A stretch of DNA of 64,000 bases from Christiangramia lutea. GTDB taxonomy: Bacteria; Bacteroidota; Bacteroidia; Flavobacteriales; Flavobacteriaceae. The stretch spans positions 496,001 through 560,000 of the forward strand of contig NZ_JAKVTV010000001.1 in assembly GCF_022489035.1 (NCBI RefSeq), written 5' to 3'. Below the pieces are notes generated by a model that saw only the letters and a list, made by a program, of their open reading frames with translations, was not told the origin of the DNA and did no database searches. This document shows, piece by piece, positions 40,412 to 50,105 of this stretch. The position numbers and the translations under genes were made by a program. Position 1 is the first letter of the stretch; every line of letters starts with the position of its first letter.

Positions 40412-43213
40412 ATGAAACGATTTCTATTACTATCATTACTTTTAATTGTAACAGCCATGCAGGCTCAGGATGCTACTACCGGAGCTATTGGAGGTAAACT
40501 TTCAGACAAGGAAATGGGTGGAGAGCCCCTGCCTTTCGCTAATGTTTTACTGAAGAATTCTGCAAAAGGAACCACATCAGATTATGACGGAATATACCTT
40601 TTAGACAAATTAGAACCTGGAACTTACACAGTAGTATTTAGCTTTGTAGGATATGAAACTCTTGAAATTCCTGATGTAGTTGTTGAAGCAGGAAAGGTAA
40701 CAGAAATAAATACAGAACTGGGATCCAGTGCTGCGGCTTTAGATGAAGTAGTGATCACCACTGTTTCCAGAAGAGACTCACAGGTAGCTCTTCTAATAGA
40801 TCAGAAAAATTCAGTAGATATAAAAGAAAGCATCGGGGCTCAGGAATTAGCCAAAATGGGAGTTTCCGATGCTGCGACGGCAACCACCAAAATATCTGGT
40901 GTAACCAGCAGTGAGGCTTCAGGAGATATCTTCGTTAGAGGTCTGGGTGACCGTTACCTATATACTACTATGAACGGATTACCAATCCCTTCAGACGATG
41001 TAGAACGTAAGAACATCGATCTTGGGCTTTTCCCTACCAGGGTAATCCAAAATATTTCTATCAGCAAGAACTATTCTTCTGAAAATTCAGCTGACCAGGC
41101 TTCAGGTAGTATTGATATTACTTCAAGAGAACTTAGAGGTAAAAGCGAACTGGACCTGGGTATGAGATTTGGTGCAAACACCAATGCTGTTGGTCAATTC
41201 AACGATTTCAAAGTATCACCAAACCAAAAGGATGTTTATTTCGGATTTTACGATCAGGCGATCCCAACACGTTTTACCTTGAACAATCAGGGATGGGATC
41301 CGGGAAATGCAGTTCTTCCAATTAACAGAAGGTATGCGCTTACCGCTGGAAAAGAATTCGGTGATCTAAGAGTATTATTTACCGCATCTAATTCGGTTGA
41401 TTTTGAATATAACCAGGGAACTTTCGCGGTATACCGAAACAACGATTTTGAAGATGGATTCACCGATGCGACGAATTATAAAAAGACCGATAACAATACC
41501 GCTCTTTTAGATCTTGGTTATGAAATAAACGATAACAACAGAATTAAAGCTACCAGTCTTTTCATCAATAAAGTTTCTGATGAAGTTTTTGAAGGAGGTA
41601 GAAATGGAGAAGGTATCGTTTTTGAAGAAAGTGACCGAAATGACGATTACAGCCAGTTCGTTAGAGACCAGAATACCAAGCAAACAAGGCTTTGGGTAAA
41701 TCAGCTACACGGATACCACGACATGTGGGATGAGAAGAATGAACTAGAATGGGCCGCTGGATACAACCTTGTAGATGCAGATGAGCCGAATCGTATAAGA
41801 AACGAAGTAAACCTTCACCCTACAGAGCCTATTTTACTTGGTGAGACTAATGCATACCAGCAGAGAAAATCTGTACAGCAGATAGACGATATGGAGTTTA
41901 ATGCCTTTATACAGGATCAGTACAATTTCATTAAAGATGATGAGACTGAGAAAAAAGTCTTCGTAAAAGCAGGAGGAAATTACCGAAACAAACAAAGAGA
42001 TTTCTTTTCCCAGTTCTTTGGAGCTGAAGAAAGAGACTTTAATACAGTAAACCCTACCTCAATAGATAACTTTGATGGAATTTTCACTACTGAAAACTTC
42101 AATAATGGATCGTTGTTATTCAATGTTCTTACTCCAGACAGGTATGAAGCAACTTTAGAGTCTCGTTCAGGATTTGCCTTTTTCAATTACGGGAACAAGA
42201 AGTGGAACCTTAACATCGGAGCGAGATACCAGGCTGATGATATAGATGTTGTTTTCGATGTAAACAACTATCCGCAGAACCTTCCAAACTTTGTTTATAA
42301 GTCTTACGACAACATTTACCCAAGTGTAAACTTCAGGTTTTCGCCTAACGAAGATTCAAACATCAGGCTTGCAGCGAGTAGAACCATTACTCTTCCGGAA
42401 TTTAAGGAAATTGCTCCTTTTGAATATGTTTCTCAAACAGGATTGGTTACCAGAGGTAATCCAGACCTGGAAGCTTCCAGAAATACGAACGTAGATCTTA
42501 AATATGAGATCTTCCCAAGTTCAGGAGAAGTGATCTCACTTACAGGATTCTATAAAAACATTAAAGACCCTATCAACAAAGCCAGAGAAAGAGGATCTGC
42601 ACCGGTATTCTCTTATTTCAACGCAGGGGAAGAAGCTAATATCTACGGTCTTGAACTTGAGGCCAGAATGGATGTGATCGAGAACGAGAATGAAGCAGGA
42701 CTTGACTTTGCAGTATCAGGAAACGTTACCAGAATGTGGCACACACAGGATCTGAAAGACGTGTATGATGAAAATGGAACTTTCATCAGGACCTTCCGTT
42801 ACAACGGGAAAGATGAGATAGGACTTCAGGGAGCCTCAGACTGGATCTTTAATGCATCATTGAATGTTTCAACAGAAACTGAAAATCCATTTACGGCAAC
42901 CCTTGTTGGAGCTTATGCTTCAGATAAGATCTTCGCTTTAGGTAATCCTGAAAGCCAGAGACTGGACCAGATCGACATTCAGTTTAACGATGAGATCATT
43001 GAAAAAGGCTTTGTAACCCTGGATCTTATCATGTCTAAAGAATTGAACGACAACTGGGAACTTGAATTCAGAGGACAAAATTTATTAAATCCTGAAATTG
43101 AAAGATACCAGGCGGTTAGACCAATTTCCGGGAACGCTCCGGAAACGAACCAAACAGTGAGATCTTATGATCGTGGAGCTGTATTAAGCTTAGGAGTAAG
43201 CTATAGTTTTTAA
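40412..43213 (+). CDS. TonB-dependent outer-membrane receptor with carboxypeptidase-regulatory-like N-terminus
   Basis: This 933-aa receptor has a signal peptide (LLLSLLLIVTAMQAQ). A carboxypeptidase D regulatory-like domain follows (about 25-110; GGKLSDKEMGGEPLPFANVLLK, YDGIYLLDKLEPGTYTVVFSFVGYETLEI). The plug has DIFVRGLGDRYLYTTMNGLPIPS. A beta-barrel of about 650 residues ends in an aromatic VSYSF. There is no SusD-type partner, so it is not a SusCD glycan importer. The divergent phoBR genes and the Pho-box-like array point to phosphate-linked uptake. A beta-helix lipoprotein follows after 56 bp. Confidence 0.9.
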   Translation: MKRFLLLSLLLIVTAMQAQDATTGAIGGKLSDKEMGGEPLPFANVLLKNSAKGTTSDYDGIYLLDKLEPGTYTVVFSFVGYETLEIPDVVVEAGKVTEINTELGSSAAALDEVVITTVSRRDSQVALLIDQKNSVDIKESIGAQELAKMGVSDAATATTKISGVTSSEASGDIFVRGLGDRYLYTTMNGLPIPSDDVERKNIDLGLFPTRVIQNISISKNYSSENSADQASGSIDITSRELRGKSELDLGMRFGANTNAVGQFNDFKVSPNQKDVYFGFYDQAIPTRFTLNNQGWDPGNAVLPINRRYALTAGKEFGDLRVLFTASNSVDFEYNQGTFAVYRNNDFEDGFTDATNYKKTDNNTALLDLGYEINDNNRIKATSLFINKVSDEVFEGGRNGEGIVFEESDRNDDYSQFVRDQNTKQTRLWVNQLHGYHDMWDEKNELEWAAGYNLVDADEPNRIRNEVNLHPTEPILLGETNAYQQRKSVQQIDDMEFNAFIQDQYNFIKDDETEKKVFVKAGGNYRNKQRDFFSQFFGAEERDFNTVNPTSIDNFDGIFTTENFNNGSLLFNVLTPDRYEATLESRSGFAFFNYGNKKWNLNIGARYQADDIDVVFDVNNYPQNLPNFVYKSYDNIYPSVNFRFSPNEDSNIRLAASRTITLPEFKEIAPFEYVSQTGLVTRGNPDLEASRNTNVDLKYEIFPSSGEVISLTGFYKNIKDPINKARERGSAPVFSYFNAGEEANIYGLELEARMDVIENENEAGLDFAVSGNVTRMWHTQDLKDVYDENGTFIRTFRYNGKDEIGLQGASDWIFNASLNVSTETENPFTATLVGAYASDKIFALGNPESQRLDQIDIQFNDEIIEKGFVTLDLIMSKELNDNWELEFRGQNLLNPEIERYQAVRPISGNAPETNQTVRSYDRGAVLSLGVSYSF

Positions 43214-43269
43214 CCTAATTTTTATTAAACCATAAACCACTTAAAACTTAGATTTTTAAAATTCAGATT

Positions 43270-45249
43270 ATGAAAAACCTAAAAAAATTCACATTAATGT
43301 CTGCAATTGCTGCAGGAGTTCTGGCAACATCTTGTAGCAGTGACAACAACATTGAACCGATCGACCCTACTGATGATGGGGGAGGAGAGGTAATCGATCT
43401 TGAACTAAATGGATCTGTTCAGGAAGACATGACTCTTGATGGTTCAGAGACTTACAACCTTACTGGAATACTTTCAGTAGAAACAGGGGCTACTTTAACT
43501 ATTCCTGCAGGAACTGAGATAGTCGCTAATCCAGACACCGATGAAAGTGACGCTACCAATGTATATATCGTAGTACAAAAAGGAGGTCAGATTGAAATTC
43601 AGGGAACTTCTTCAGCTCCTGTGATCATGAGATCTTCGAACGGACAGGCTGGAACCTGGGGTGGATTGATCATCGCTGGTAACGCATCAACTTCTGAAGG
43701 TGTAAACGCAACTGCTGAAGTAGGTGGAATTCAGTACGGTGGTGAAGACGATTCAGATGATTCTGGGTCTATCAACTACCTGGTACTTTCTGATGCCGGT
43801 GCATCCATTAACTCTGAGTCTCAGTTCAACGGACTTTCTCTTTACGCGGTTGGATCTGAAACTTCTATCCAAAACGTCGCCTTGATCAACGGAGCTGATG
43901 ATGGTGTAGAATTCTTTGGAGGAACTGTTTCTGCTTCGAATCTTTACCTTGAAAATAACGAAGATGATGCTGTAGACTGGACAGAGGCATGGAGTGGATC
44001 TTTAGATAACGTATATGTTCTTCATACTATCGAGAACTTTTCTACTGCGATCGAAGCAGATAAAGATAACGGAAACCCAATGATATCTAACTTCACAGCT
44101 GTTTCAACAACTGGTGGAACTGCACTACAGTTTAAGTCGGTATCTGGAGCTACTATCACAGGTCTTTCTCTTTCTGGATACGACACCGCTGTAGATATCG
44201 CTGATGACAACAGAACAGATCTTTCTGAGATCATCCTTAACGGTGCTGCTGCAGATCTTGATATGGATTACTCTGGTGACCCAACTGTAGATGTTACAAT
44301 GTTCGACTGGATCACAAACAGAGGCCAGGTATCAGTATTACCTTCTACAATTGAAGGTGACCTTACTCTTGATTCAAACAACCAGTACGTGATTAGTGGT
44401 ACTGTTTCTGTAGAGGACGGAGCAAGTCTTACTATTCCTGCAGGAACCCAGATCACTGCAAGAAGTGATAGCGAAACTGATGCAACTAACATCTATATCG
44501 TTGTTCAAAAAGGTGGTATGATCGATATCCAGGGAACTGAAAGCAACCCTGTGGTAATGTCTTCTACTTCCGGACAGGCTGGAAGCTGGGGTGGTCTTGT
44601 GATCGCCGGTAATGCATCTACAGACGAAGGGATTAATGCTACTGCTGAAGTAGGTGGAATTCTTTACGGTGGTGAAGATGACGAGGATATTTCAGGTTCT
44701 ATTAGCTACCTTATCCTTAAGGATGCCGGAGCTTCTATTAACTCTGAATCTCAATATAACGGACTTTCTCTTTATGCAGTTGGATCTGGAACTACTATCG
44801 AAAACATTGCCATCATAAATGGAGCTGATGATGGTGTTGAATTCTTTGGAGGAACTGTTTCTGTAATGAACATCTACTTAGAAAACAACGAAGATGATGC
44901 TGTAGACTGGACTGAAGGATGGAATGGTACCATTGAAAATACATATGTAAGTCATACGATCGAAAACTTCTCAACTGCGATCGAAGCAGACAAGAGAGAT
45001 GCATCTCCAAAGATCATCAACTTCACTGCCGTATCTACCACTGGTGGAACTGCACTTCAGTTCAAAGCAACTTCTGGAGCAGAGATCGAAGGACTTTCTT
45101 TAAGCGGATATGAAACAATCATTGATATTACTGATGACACCAGAACAGATATTTCAGGTATCACAGTAGACGGAAATGAAGTAGACCTTGATGCGTCTTA
45201 TGATGCTGAAGCTACTGTAGATGTTAGCATGTTCGACTGGGTTAACTAA
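43270..45249 (+). CDS. Duplicated beta-helix lipoprotein downstream of the receptor
   Basis: The 659-aa protein has a lipoprotein signal (AAGVLATSCSSDNN). Its two halves (about 35-345 and 346-659) are near copies of one module, each with GDLTLxx/xxLTIPAGTxI, YIVVQKGG, GTWGGLIIAGNAS or GSWGGLVIAGNAS, EVGGIxYGGEDD, GADDGVEFFGGTVS, and NEDDAVDWTE. The repeat period is 930 bp (310 residues). Such modules resemble right-handed beta-helix proteins seen as single copies next to TonB receptors in Bacteroidota. It is probably outer-leaflet exposed and could help the receptor bind ligand. The ligand is unknown. A terminator follows. Confidence 0.8.
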   Translation: MKNLKKFTLMSAIAAGVLATSCSSDNNIEPIDPTDDGGGEVIDLELNGSVQEDMTLDGSETYNLTGILSVETGATLTIPAGTEIVANPDTDESDATNVYIVVQKGGQIEIQGTSSAPVIMRSSNGQAGTWGGLIIAGNASTSEGVNATAEVGGIQYGGEDDSDDSGSINYLVLSDAGASINSESQFNGLSLYAVGSETSIQNVALINGADDGVEFFGGTVSASNLYLENNEDDAVDWTEAWSGSLDNVYVLHTIENFSTAIEADKDNGNPMISNFTAVSTTGGTALQFKSVSGATITGLSLSGYDTAVDIADDNRTDLSEIILNGAAADLDMDYSGDPTVDVTMFDWITNRGQVSVLPSTIEGDLTLDSNNQYVISGTVSVEDGASLTIPAGTQITARSDSETDATNIYIVVQKGGMIDIQGTESNPVVMSSTSGQAGSWGGLVIAGNASTDEGINATAEVGGILYGGEDDEDISGSISYLILKDAGASINSESQYNGLSLYAVGSGTTIENIAIINGADDGVEFFGGTVSVMNIYLENNEDDAVDWTEGWNGTIENTYVSHTIENFSTAIEADKRDASPKIINFTAVSTTGGTALQFKATSGAEIEGLSLSGYETIIDITDDTRTDISGITVDGNEVDLDASYDAEATVDVSMFDWVN

Positions 45250-45294
45250 ATACTAGTTTTGTTTTTAATAGATTGAATATCAATTATTAGCCTT

Positions 45295-45328
45295 AAAAAA
45301 GGATTGCAACGTGCAATCCTTTTTTTTA
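45295..45328 (+). terminator. Terminator after the beta-helix lipoprotein
   Basis: AAAAAAGGATTGCA pairs with TGCAATCCTTTTTT around ACG, followed by further T residues. Confidence 0.9.
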
Positions 45329-45413
45329 TTATATTTTATTATATTTAAGCAAATCATTTATCAAGATTTTTAAATTTTTATTTGTAAGTTTGTTTAAACC
45401 TCGACCTCGAAGA

Positions 45414-45752
45414 ATGAAGCAAAAGTACCTGATCATCTTTTTTCTTTTCTGTTTCCTGATGGTTGCCGCACCGGCAAACGCTCAGGAATCTTCGCGTGTT
45501 CCAGATCGAACAGAGATCCCCATAGACGGTTTATCGATTTATCCTAACCCTGTTACTGGTGGAAAGGTTTATATTTCTACAACCAAAAATCAGGATAAGA
45601 TAATTGAGATCTATAATGTACTTGGAAAACCCGTTCATAAGACCAGGCTTAGAGGTAGAGAAATGGACGTTTCAACTCTTACTCCCGGGATCTATATCTT
45701 AAAGATCCAGGAAGGAAAGGCCAAAGCTACAAGGAAACTCGTAGTAAAATAG
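45414..45752 (+). CDS. Orphan T9SS type A sorting domain protein
   Basis: The ATG at 45414 gives 112 aa: a signal peptide (MKQKYLIIFFLFCFLMVAAPANAQ), a linker of about 20 residues, then a full type A C-terminal sorting domain (SIYPNPVTGGKVYI, IEIYNVLGKPVHKTRL, DVSTLTPGIYILKIQ, ATRKLVVK). There is no cargo in front of the domain. It should be exported by Sec and then by the type IX system to the surface, where the tag is usually removed. A TAAGTTTG box at 45385-45392 fits a promoter, but the TTG element is missing. A terminator follows. Confidence 0.88.
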   Translation: MKQKYLIIFFLFCFLMVAAPANAQESSRVPDRTEIPIDGLSIYPNPVTGGKVYISTTKNQDKIIEIYNVLGKPVHKTRLRGREMDVSTLTPGIYILKIQEGKAKATRKLVVK

Positions 45753-45777
45753 GCATTTTCAATTTCAGCAAATATTC

Positions 45778-45802
45778 AGCTTCTGTTTCAGAGGCTTTTT
45801 TT
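45778..45802 (+). terminator. Terminator after the T9SS domain gene
   Basis: AGCTTCTG pairs with CAGAGGCT (one wobble) around 3 nt and runs into TTTTTTT. Confidence 0.8.
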
Positions 45803-45837
45803 ATTCCTTAATTTTGATAAAAATTTCATCGATCTCC

Positions 45838-46812
45838 ATGCTAGAAAAAAGAATATTTGAAATTTCAGATCAAAATGAATTTGAAAGTCTTGCCCTGGAG
45901 GTCTTCGAATATCAATACAAGCATAACAAAGTTTACCAAAGCTTTTCCACATTACTTAACCGGAAACCTGGAGAGGTTACTGAAATAAATCAGATCCCCT
46001 TCCTGCCTATAGAATTCTTTAAAACCAAGGAGATCATTAGCGATAAAAGGATGCCACAGATCACCTTTACCAGTAGCGGAACAACGGGCTCATCTACCAG
46101 TAAGCATCATGTGACTGACCTTCGGCTATACGAGAAGAGTTTCATGGAAGCTTTCATACGTTTTTACGGTGAACCTTCAGATTATATTTTCCTTGCCTTG
46201 CTGCCTTCCTACCTGGAAAGAAAAGGCTCTTCTTTGATTTACATGGCAGACCATCTTATTAAAAGTTCAAATAATAAAGAAAGTGGATTCTACCTGAACG
46301 AACTCGATTCACTTTCTGAAAAACTAAGCAGCCTTGATTCCAGCGGTGCAAAGGTGTTTCTTATAGGTGTATCCTTCGCCCTTTTAGATTTAATCGAAAA
46401 TAATAAGTTCGATCTTAGTAATACCATCGTAATGGAAACGGGAGGGATGAAAGGCAGACGTAAGGAAATGATAAGAGAGGAACTTCACGAGCATTTAAAA
46501 CAAGGCTTTGGGGTAGATCAAATTCATAGCGAATATGGAATGACCGAATTACTGTCGCAGGCATACTCAAAAGGAAATGGTGTATTCGATACTCCTCCCT
46601 GGATGAAATTCTTAATTCGGGACCCTGAAGATGCCTTAACCCTCCTTCCTGAAAAAAGGACCGGTGGAATAAACATAATCGACCTGGCTAACCTAAATTC
46701 ATGCTCATTCATTGCTACTCAGGACCTTGGAAGAATAAAAAATGATAAAATAGAAATGCTGGGAAGGTTTGATAACAGTGACGTTAGAGGATGCAACCTA
46801 TTATTACTATAA
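45838..46812 (+). CDS. LuxE/PaaK-family acyl-protein synthetase-like protein
   Basis: The ATG at 45838 gives 324 aa. The fold is the adenylating LuxE/PaaK type: TFTSSGTTGSSTSKH (P-loop-like adenylate motif, about 78-92), METGGMKGRRKEM, HSEYGMTELLSQAYS and ATQDLGRIKNDKIEMLGRFDNSDVRGCN. LuxE transfers fatty acyl groups to a carrier, and this class also occurs in acyl-ester or sugar modification. The substrate is not known. There is no membrane segment. Confidence 0.78.
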   Translation: MLEKRIFEISDQNEFESLALEVFEYQYKHNKVYQSFSTLLNRKPGEVTEINQIPFLPIEFFKTKEIISDKRMPQITFTSSGTTGSSTSKHHVTDLRLYEKSFMEAFIRFYGEPSDYIFLALLPSYLERKGSSLIYMADHLIKSSNNKESGFYLNELDSLSEKLSSLDSSGAKVFLIGVSFALLDLIENNKFDLSNTIVMETGGMKGRRKEMIREELHEHLKQGFGVDQIHSEYGMTELLSQAYSKGNGVFDTPPWMKFLIRDPEDALTLLPEKRTGGINIIDLANLNSCSFIATQDLGRIKNDKIEMLGRFDNSDVRGCNLLLL

Positions 46813-46864
46813 AAAAATTTCCCCTTAGTGTAAAGTATAAGAAAATTTTACGACCCAAATAATG

Positions 46865-46900
46865 CAGAATAGTAAATGACACCCAAGTATTTACATTCTG
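46865..46900 (+). other. Bulged hairpin, possible structured RNA
   Basis: CAGAAT-GTAAAT pairs with ATTTAC-ATTCTG (12 bp with a single bulged A) around an 11-nt loop. With the terminator-like stem at 46946 it could be part of a small RNA transcribed rightwards. No promoter is evident. Confidence 0.3.
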
Positions 46901-46945
46901 TGGCTAAGTGAAAATTTTTCATATTAGATTGGTTAGTTAGTTGCG

Positions 46946-46978
46946 AAGCCTTCAGGATCTCTCCTGAAGGCTTTCGTA
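46946..46978 (+). terminator. Probable terminator downstream of the LuxE-like gene
   Basis: AAGCCTTCAGG pairs with CCTGAAGGCTT around a 6-nt loop. A short T-rich tail (TTTCGTATTT) follows, weaker than other terminators here. Confidence 0.5.
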
Positions 46979-47014
46979 TTTAACCAAATATCTAGATTAA
47001 ATCCCTTTTTAAAA

Positions 47015-47104
47015 TCAATAGCTAATCGCAATAATATATATCGAAATTAAAGCAATCGCGATGATTAAATAGCTTATGATATTTTCTGAATCTGGATTTT
47101 TCAT
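47015..47104 (-). CDS. Possible 29-aa single-helix membrane microprotein
   Basis: ATG at 47104 to TGA at 47015 encodes a polar start (MKNPDSENIIS) and an unbroken hydrophobic stretch ending IIAISY, sized like one transmembrane helix. It is one of many possible short frames and has no clear promoter or ribosome-binding signal. The odds of it being real rest only on its composition. Confidence 0.3.
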   Translation of the reverse strand: MKNPDSENIISYLIIAIALISIYIIAISY

Positions 47105-47175
47105 GTTGGATCACTTACTATATACGTAAATGTCCCATACATGGTTTTACAAAACAGACCGGCTCATATTAGAAC

Positions 47176-48471
47176 CTAATTGGCTTTAATAATATATGTA
47201 TTCTTTTTCCCTTTATTAAGGATCACGTATTTCCCATTGATTAGATCTGATGTAGAGATGGTATAATCCTCCTTTACCTTATCCTTATTTACAGATACAG
47301 AATTTTCCTTTAAGGCTCTCCTGGCTTCACCATTTGAATTTAGAAATCCGGTTTTTGCTGATAGAGCGCCTATCATATCCAGCCCTTCTTCAATTTCGCT
47401 CATAGCAACCTCGGCCTGTGGTACTCCTTCAAAAACATCCAGGAAAGTTGCTTCATCCAATTTCCTGAAATCATCTGCGGTACTTTTGCCAAACAGAACT
47501 TCTGAAGCAGCAACTGCGTTTTCATATTCTTCAGCTGAATGCACCATGGTAGTTACTTCCTTCCCAAGAACTTTCTGCAGCTCTCTCTGGTGAGGAGCCT
47601 CCCTGTGTTTTGCCACTAACTCTTCGATCTCCTGTTTATCTAATAATGTGAAGATCTTGATGTATTTTTCCGCATCCTCATCACTGGTGTTTAGCCAGTA
47701 TTGGTAGAATTTATAAGGTGAAGTCCTTTTAGCATCAAGCCAAACATTTCCTCCTTCGGTCTTACCGAATTTAGTTCCGTCAGCTTTTGTGATCAACGGG
47801 CAGGTTAAAGCGTATCCTTTCCCATCCCCTATTCTACGTATTAGCTCGGTTCCGGTGGTGATATTCCCCCATTGATCGCTTCCTCCCATTTGAAGAGTAC
47901 ATCCGTTTTCTCTGAACAAGTGAAGAAAATCATAGCCCTGAACCAACTGGTAAGTAAACTCGGTAAAAGACATTCCTTCTGAAGATTCTGATGAAAGACG
48001 TTTCTTCACTGAATCCTTCGCCATCATATAATTTACGGTAATATGCTTCCCTACGTCCCTGATAAAACCAAGAAAGGAAAAATCTTTCATCCAGTCATAG
48101 TTATTAACTAGAACGGCTGAATTACCCTGATCTGAATTGAAATCAAGAAACCTGGATAATTGTTCCTTCAATGCATTTTGATTATGTCTTAAAGTTTCTT
48201 CATCAAGCAGATTTCTTTCTGAAGATTTCCCGGAAGGATCTCCGATCATCCCGGTAGCCCCTCCAACTAAAGCATAAGGCTTATGCCCGCAAAGTTGAAA
48301 GTGTTTTAGCATCATCACCCCAACCAGGTGACCAATATGAAGCGAATCTGCAGTAGGATCTATCCCTACATAAGCTGAGCGCATCTCTTCCATTAAATGT
48401 TCTTCGGTTCCCGGCATAGAATCGTGCAACATGCCTCTCCAGGTAATCTCTTCAACGAAATTCTTTTCCAT
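47176..48471 (-). CDS. tyrS: Tyrosyl-tRNA synthetase
   Basis: The ATG at 48471 gives 431 aa; the open frame further upstream is not TyrS-like. Class I motifs are HIGH (45-48) and the KMSKS equivalent KFGKT near 240. The tyrosine and tRNA binding parts include [18 protein letters not shown] and [13 protein letters not shown], and the C-terminal S4 domain (about 365-431) has the [17 protein letters not shown] segment. It charges tRNA-Tyr. It diverges from the SDR gene at 48553 across 81 bp. Confidence 0.98.
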   Translation of the reverse strand: MEKNFVEEITWRGMLHDSMPGTEEHLMEEMRSAYVGIDPTADSLHIGHLVGVMMLKHFQLCGHKPYALVGGATGMIGDPSGKSSERNLLDEETLRHNQNALKEQLSRFLDFNSDQGNSAVLVNNYDWMKDFSFLGFIRDVGKHITVNYMMAKDSVKKRLSSESSEGMSFTEFTYQLVQGYDFLHLFRENGCTLQMGGSDQWGNITTGTELIRRIGDGKGYALTCPLITKADGTKFGKTEGGNVWLDAKRTSPYKFYQYWLNTSDEDAEKYIKIFTLLDKQEIEELVAKHREAPHQRELQKVLGKEVTTMVHSAEEYENAVAASEVLFGKSTADDFRKLDEATFLDVFEGVPQAEVAMSEIEEGLDMIGALSAKTGFLNSNGEARRALKENSVSVNKDKVKEDYTISTSDLINGKYVILNKGKKNTYIIKAN

Positions 48472-48552
48472 ATTCTGATAATTCAAATAAAAACAGCGGT
48501 AAAGATACCATAATGCTTTATTTTTCCTAAGTGCTTTAGCTATATTTACCAC

Positions 48553-49563
48553 ATGATTCTGGTAACCGGAGGTACAGGTTTGGTAGGCGCACATCTATTG
48601 TATGAACTCGCGCAGCAAAACGATAACATTAGGGCGATTAAACGCGCTTCCAGCGATATTCATCTTGTCAGGAAAATTTTTGGATACTATTCAAGCCAAG
48701 AAGATGCTGATAAATTATTTGAGAATATCCATTGGGTGCAGGCCGATATTAATGACATCCCCGCCCTGGAAAAAGCCTTTGAAAGTATAAAATTCGTCTA
48801 CCACTGTGCGGCCTTAATATCGTTTGATCCTTCAGACGAAAAGAAGCTTCGAAAGATCAATATAGAGGGAACGGCCAATATTGTAAATCTCTGCATCTCC
48901 CATAAAATTGAGAAATTATGTTATGTAAGCAGTGTGGCGGCATTGGGATCGACCGGTAAGAATCCGGAAATTGATGAATCGGCAAAATGGAATCCTGAAG
49001 AAAGTCATAATGACTATGCTATCTCCAAATATGGAGCTGAAATTGAAGTCTGGCGGGGAACTCAGGAAGGTATAGATGTCGTAATTGTGAATCCTGGAAT
49101 AATAATTGGCCCTGGCATTTGGGATTCAGGTAGTGGCAAGATCTTTAAAAGAATAGATAAAGGTTTAAAATATCATTTCCCTAAAGTTTCTGGATTTGTA
49201 GGTGTTCAGGATGTAGTAAAAAGTATGATTCTTTTAATGGAGTCTACTACAAAAAATGAAAAATTCATCCTGGTAAGCGAAAACCTGAGTTTCGAACACA
49301 TCCTGAAAAAGACAGCACAATACCTCAGCAAACCAGAACCTTCCAAACAACTAAAAAAACGGATGATCACTCTTGGGTGGTTAATTCAAAAAGTAGGTAG
49401 CTGGTTCGGCTCCAAAAGGGAGATCACCAGGGAATCTAAAAATGGGTTATATGCTGAAACTTATTATCAGAATTCAAAAATTCGCAAAGAATTAAATTTC
49501 GAATTTACACCTGTAGACCAGGTGCTTAAAGAAACTTCAAAAAAATTCCGGCAGGAAAATTAG
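48553..49563 (+). CDS. NAD-dependent epimerase/dehydratase family protein
   Basis: A 336-aa extended SDR with the nucleotide motif [16 protein letters not shown] (4-19), CAALISF, the serine in YVSSVAAL and a YAISKYGAE catalytic Tyr-Lys pair (about 156-160). The C-terminal region ([18 protein letters not shown]-like) is hydrophobic-basic. The family reduces or epimerises sugar nucleotides, or acts on steroid-like substrates. The exact substrate is open. The last 4 bp overlap the convergent DUF4296 gene. Confidence 0.85.
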   Translation: MILVTGGTGLVGAHLLYELAQQNDNIRAIKRASSDIHLVRKIFGYYSSQEDADKLFENIHWVQADINDIPALEKAFESIKFVYHCAALISFDPSDEKKLRKINIEGTANIVNLCISHKIEKLCYVSSVAALGSTGKNPEIDESAKWNPEESHNDYAISKYGAEIEVWRGTQEGIDVVIVNPGIIIGPGIWDSGSGKIFKRIDKGLKYHFPKVSGFVGVQDVVKSMILLMESTTKNEKFILVSENLSFEHILKKTAQYLSKPEPSKQLKKRMITLGWLIQKVGSWFGSKREITRESKNGLYAETYYQNSKIRKELNFEFTPVDQVLKETSKKFRQEN

Positions 49564-50105
49564 CTCTCAGCTTCTGAAGTAGATCCAAATTTTACCGGGG
49601 GAGCCAAACTGTCTTTTGCCCTGGTTCTGTCACCATTAGTTTTTAATTTCAAGGAGTCAACTTTAATCGAGTCAACCTCTACAGAGTCAACTGCTCTAAT
49701 CGAGTCCTTTTTTGCCTTTTTGATACTATCCTCGATCTTCACCTCGATCTCCCTGATAGAATCCAGCCTGGTCTTTAAAACCTGAATCCTGAGCTTAACG
49801 CTATCATACATACGCTCGTATTGGTTATACTGCTCTGCATAATAATTATTGCTCCTTTCAAACTGAAGACTATCTATATCAAATCTTTCATAGATATACT
49901 CCTCTGGTTTGATACCGGTATTTTCAAGTTTTTGCTTGTTGTAATTCCGGGCTGCATACATGAGTGACATCTCTGTAAGCACATCTATCATCTTATCTTC
50001 CGGGATAAGATCATCTGGCTTTTCTGTTTTCTTTAGATCCTGACAGGAAAAAGAAAACATCAAAAGAAGGGAGAATATTACTCTATATCTTGATTTAACG
50101 ATCAA
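49560..50105 (-). CDS. DUF4296 lipoprotein
   Basis: This 181-aa protein has a lipoprotein signal ending FSFSCQD. The DUF4296 core follows (LIPEDKMIDVLTEMSLMYAAR, YERFDIDSLQFERSNNYYAEQYNQYERMYDSVK), and then a charged tail rich in DSI/DSV repeats that is probably disordered or coiled coil. No ATG is available before the signal; the TTG at 50105 is the best start, overlapping pyrC by 11 bp. The family occurs only in Bacteroidota and its function is unknown. It is the last gene of a three-gene operon. Confidence 0.8.
   Translation of the reverse strand: MIVKSRYRVIFSLLLMFSFSCQDLKKTEKPDDLIPEDKMIDVLTEMSLMYAARNYNKQKLENTGIKPEEYIYERFDIDSLQFERSNNYYAEQYNQYERMYDSVKLRIQVLKTRLDSIREIEVKIEDSIKKAKKDSIRAVDSVEVDSIKVDSLKLKTNGDRTRAKDSLAPPVKFGSTSEAES

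Larger units (their letters stand above)
46813..47175. other. Intergenic region with hairpins and a possible micro-gene
   Basis: The 363-bp gap holds a bulged 12-bp hairpin (46865-46900), an 11-bp perfect hairpin (46946-46973) and a 29-codon frame on the minus strand (47015-47104). No insertion sequence or tRNA is seen. Confidence 0.55.

Noticed and set aside
43270-45249. 930-bp repeat as possible CRISPR or transposon
   Set aside because: The repeat is coding, in frame and within one gene; there are no spacers or inverted ends.
48472-48594. N-terminal extension of TyrS
   Set aside because: It overlaps the divergent SDR gene and lacks similarity to the family. The ATG at 48471 gives the normal start [11 protein letters not shown].
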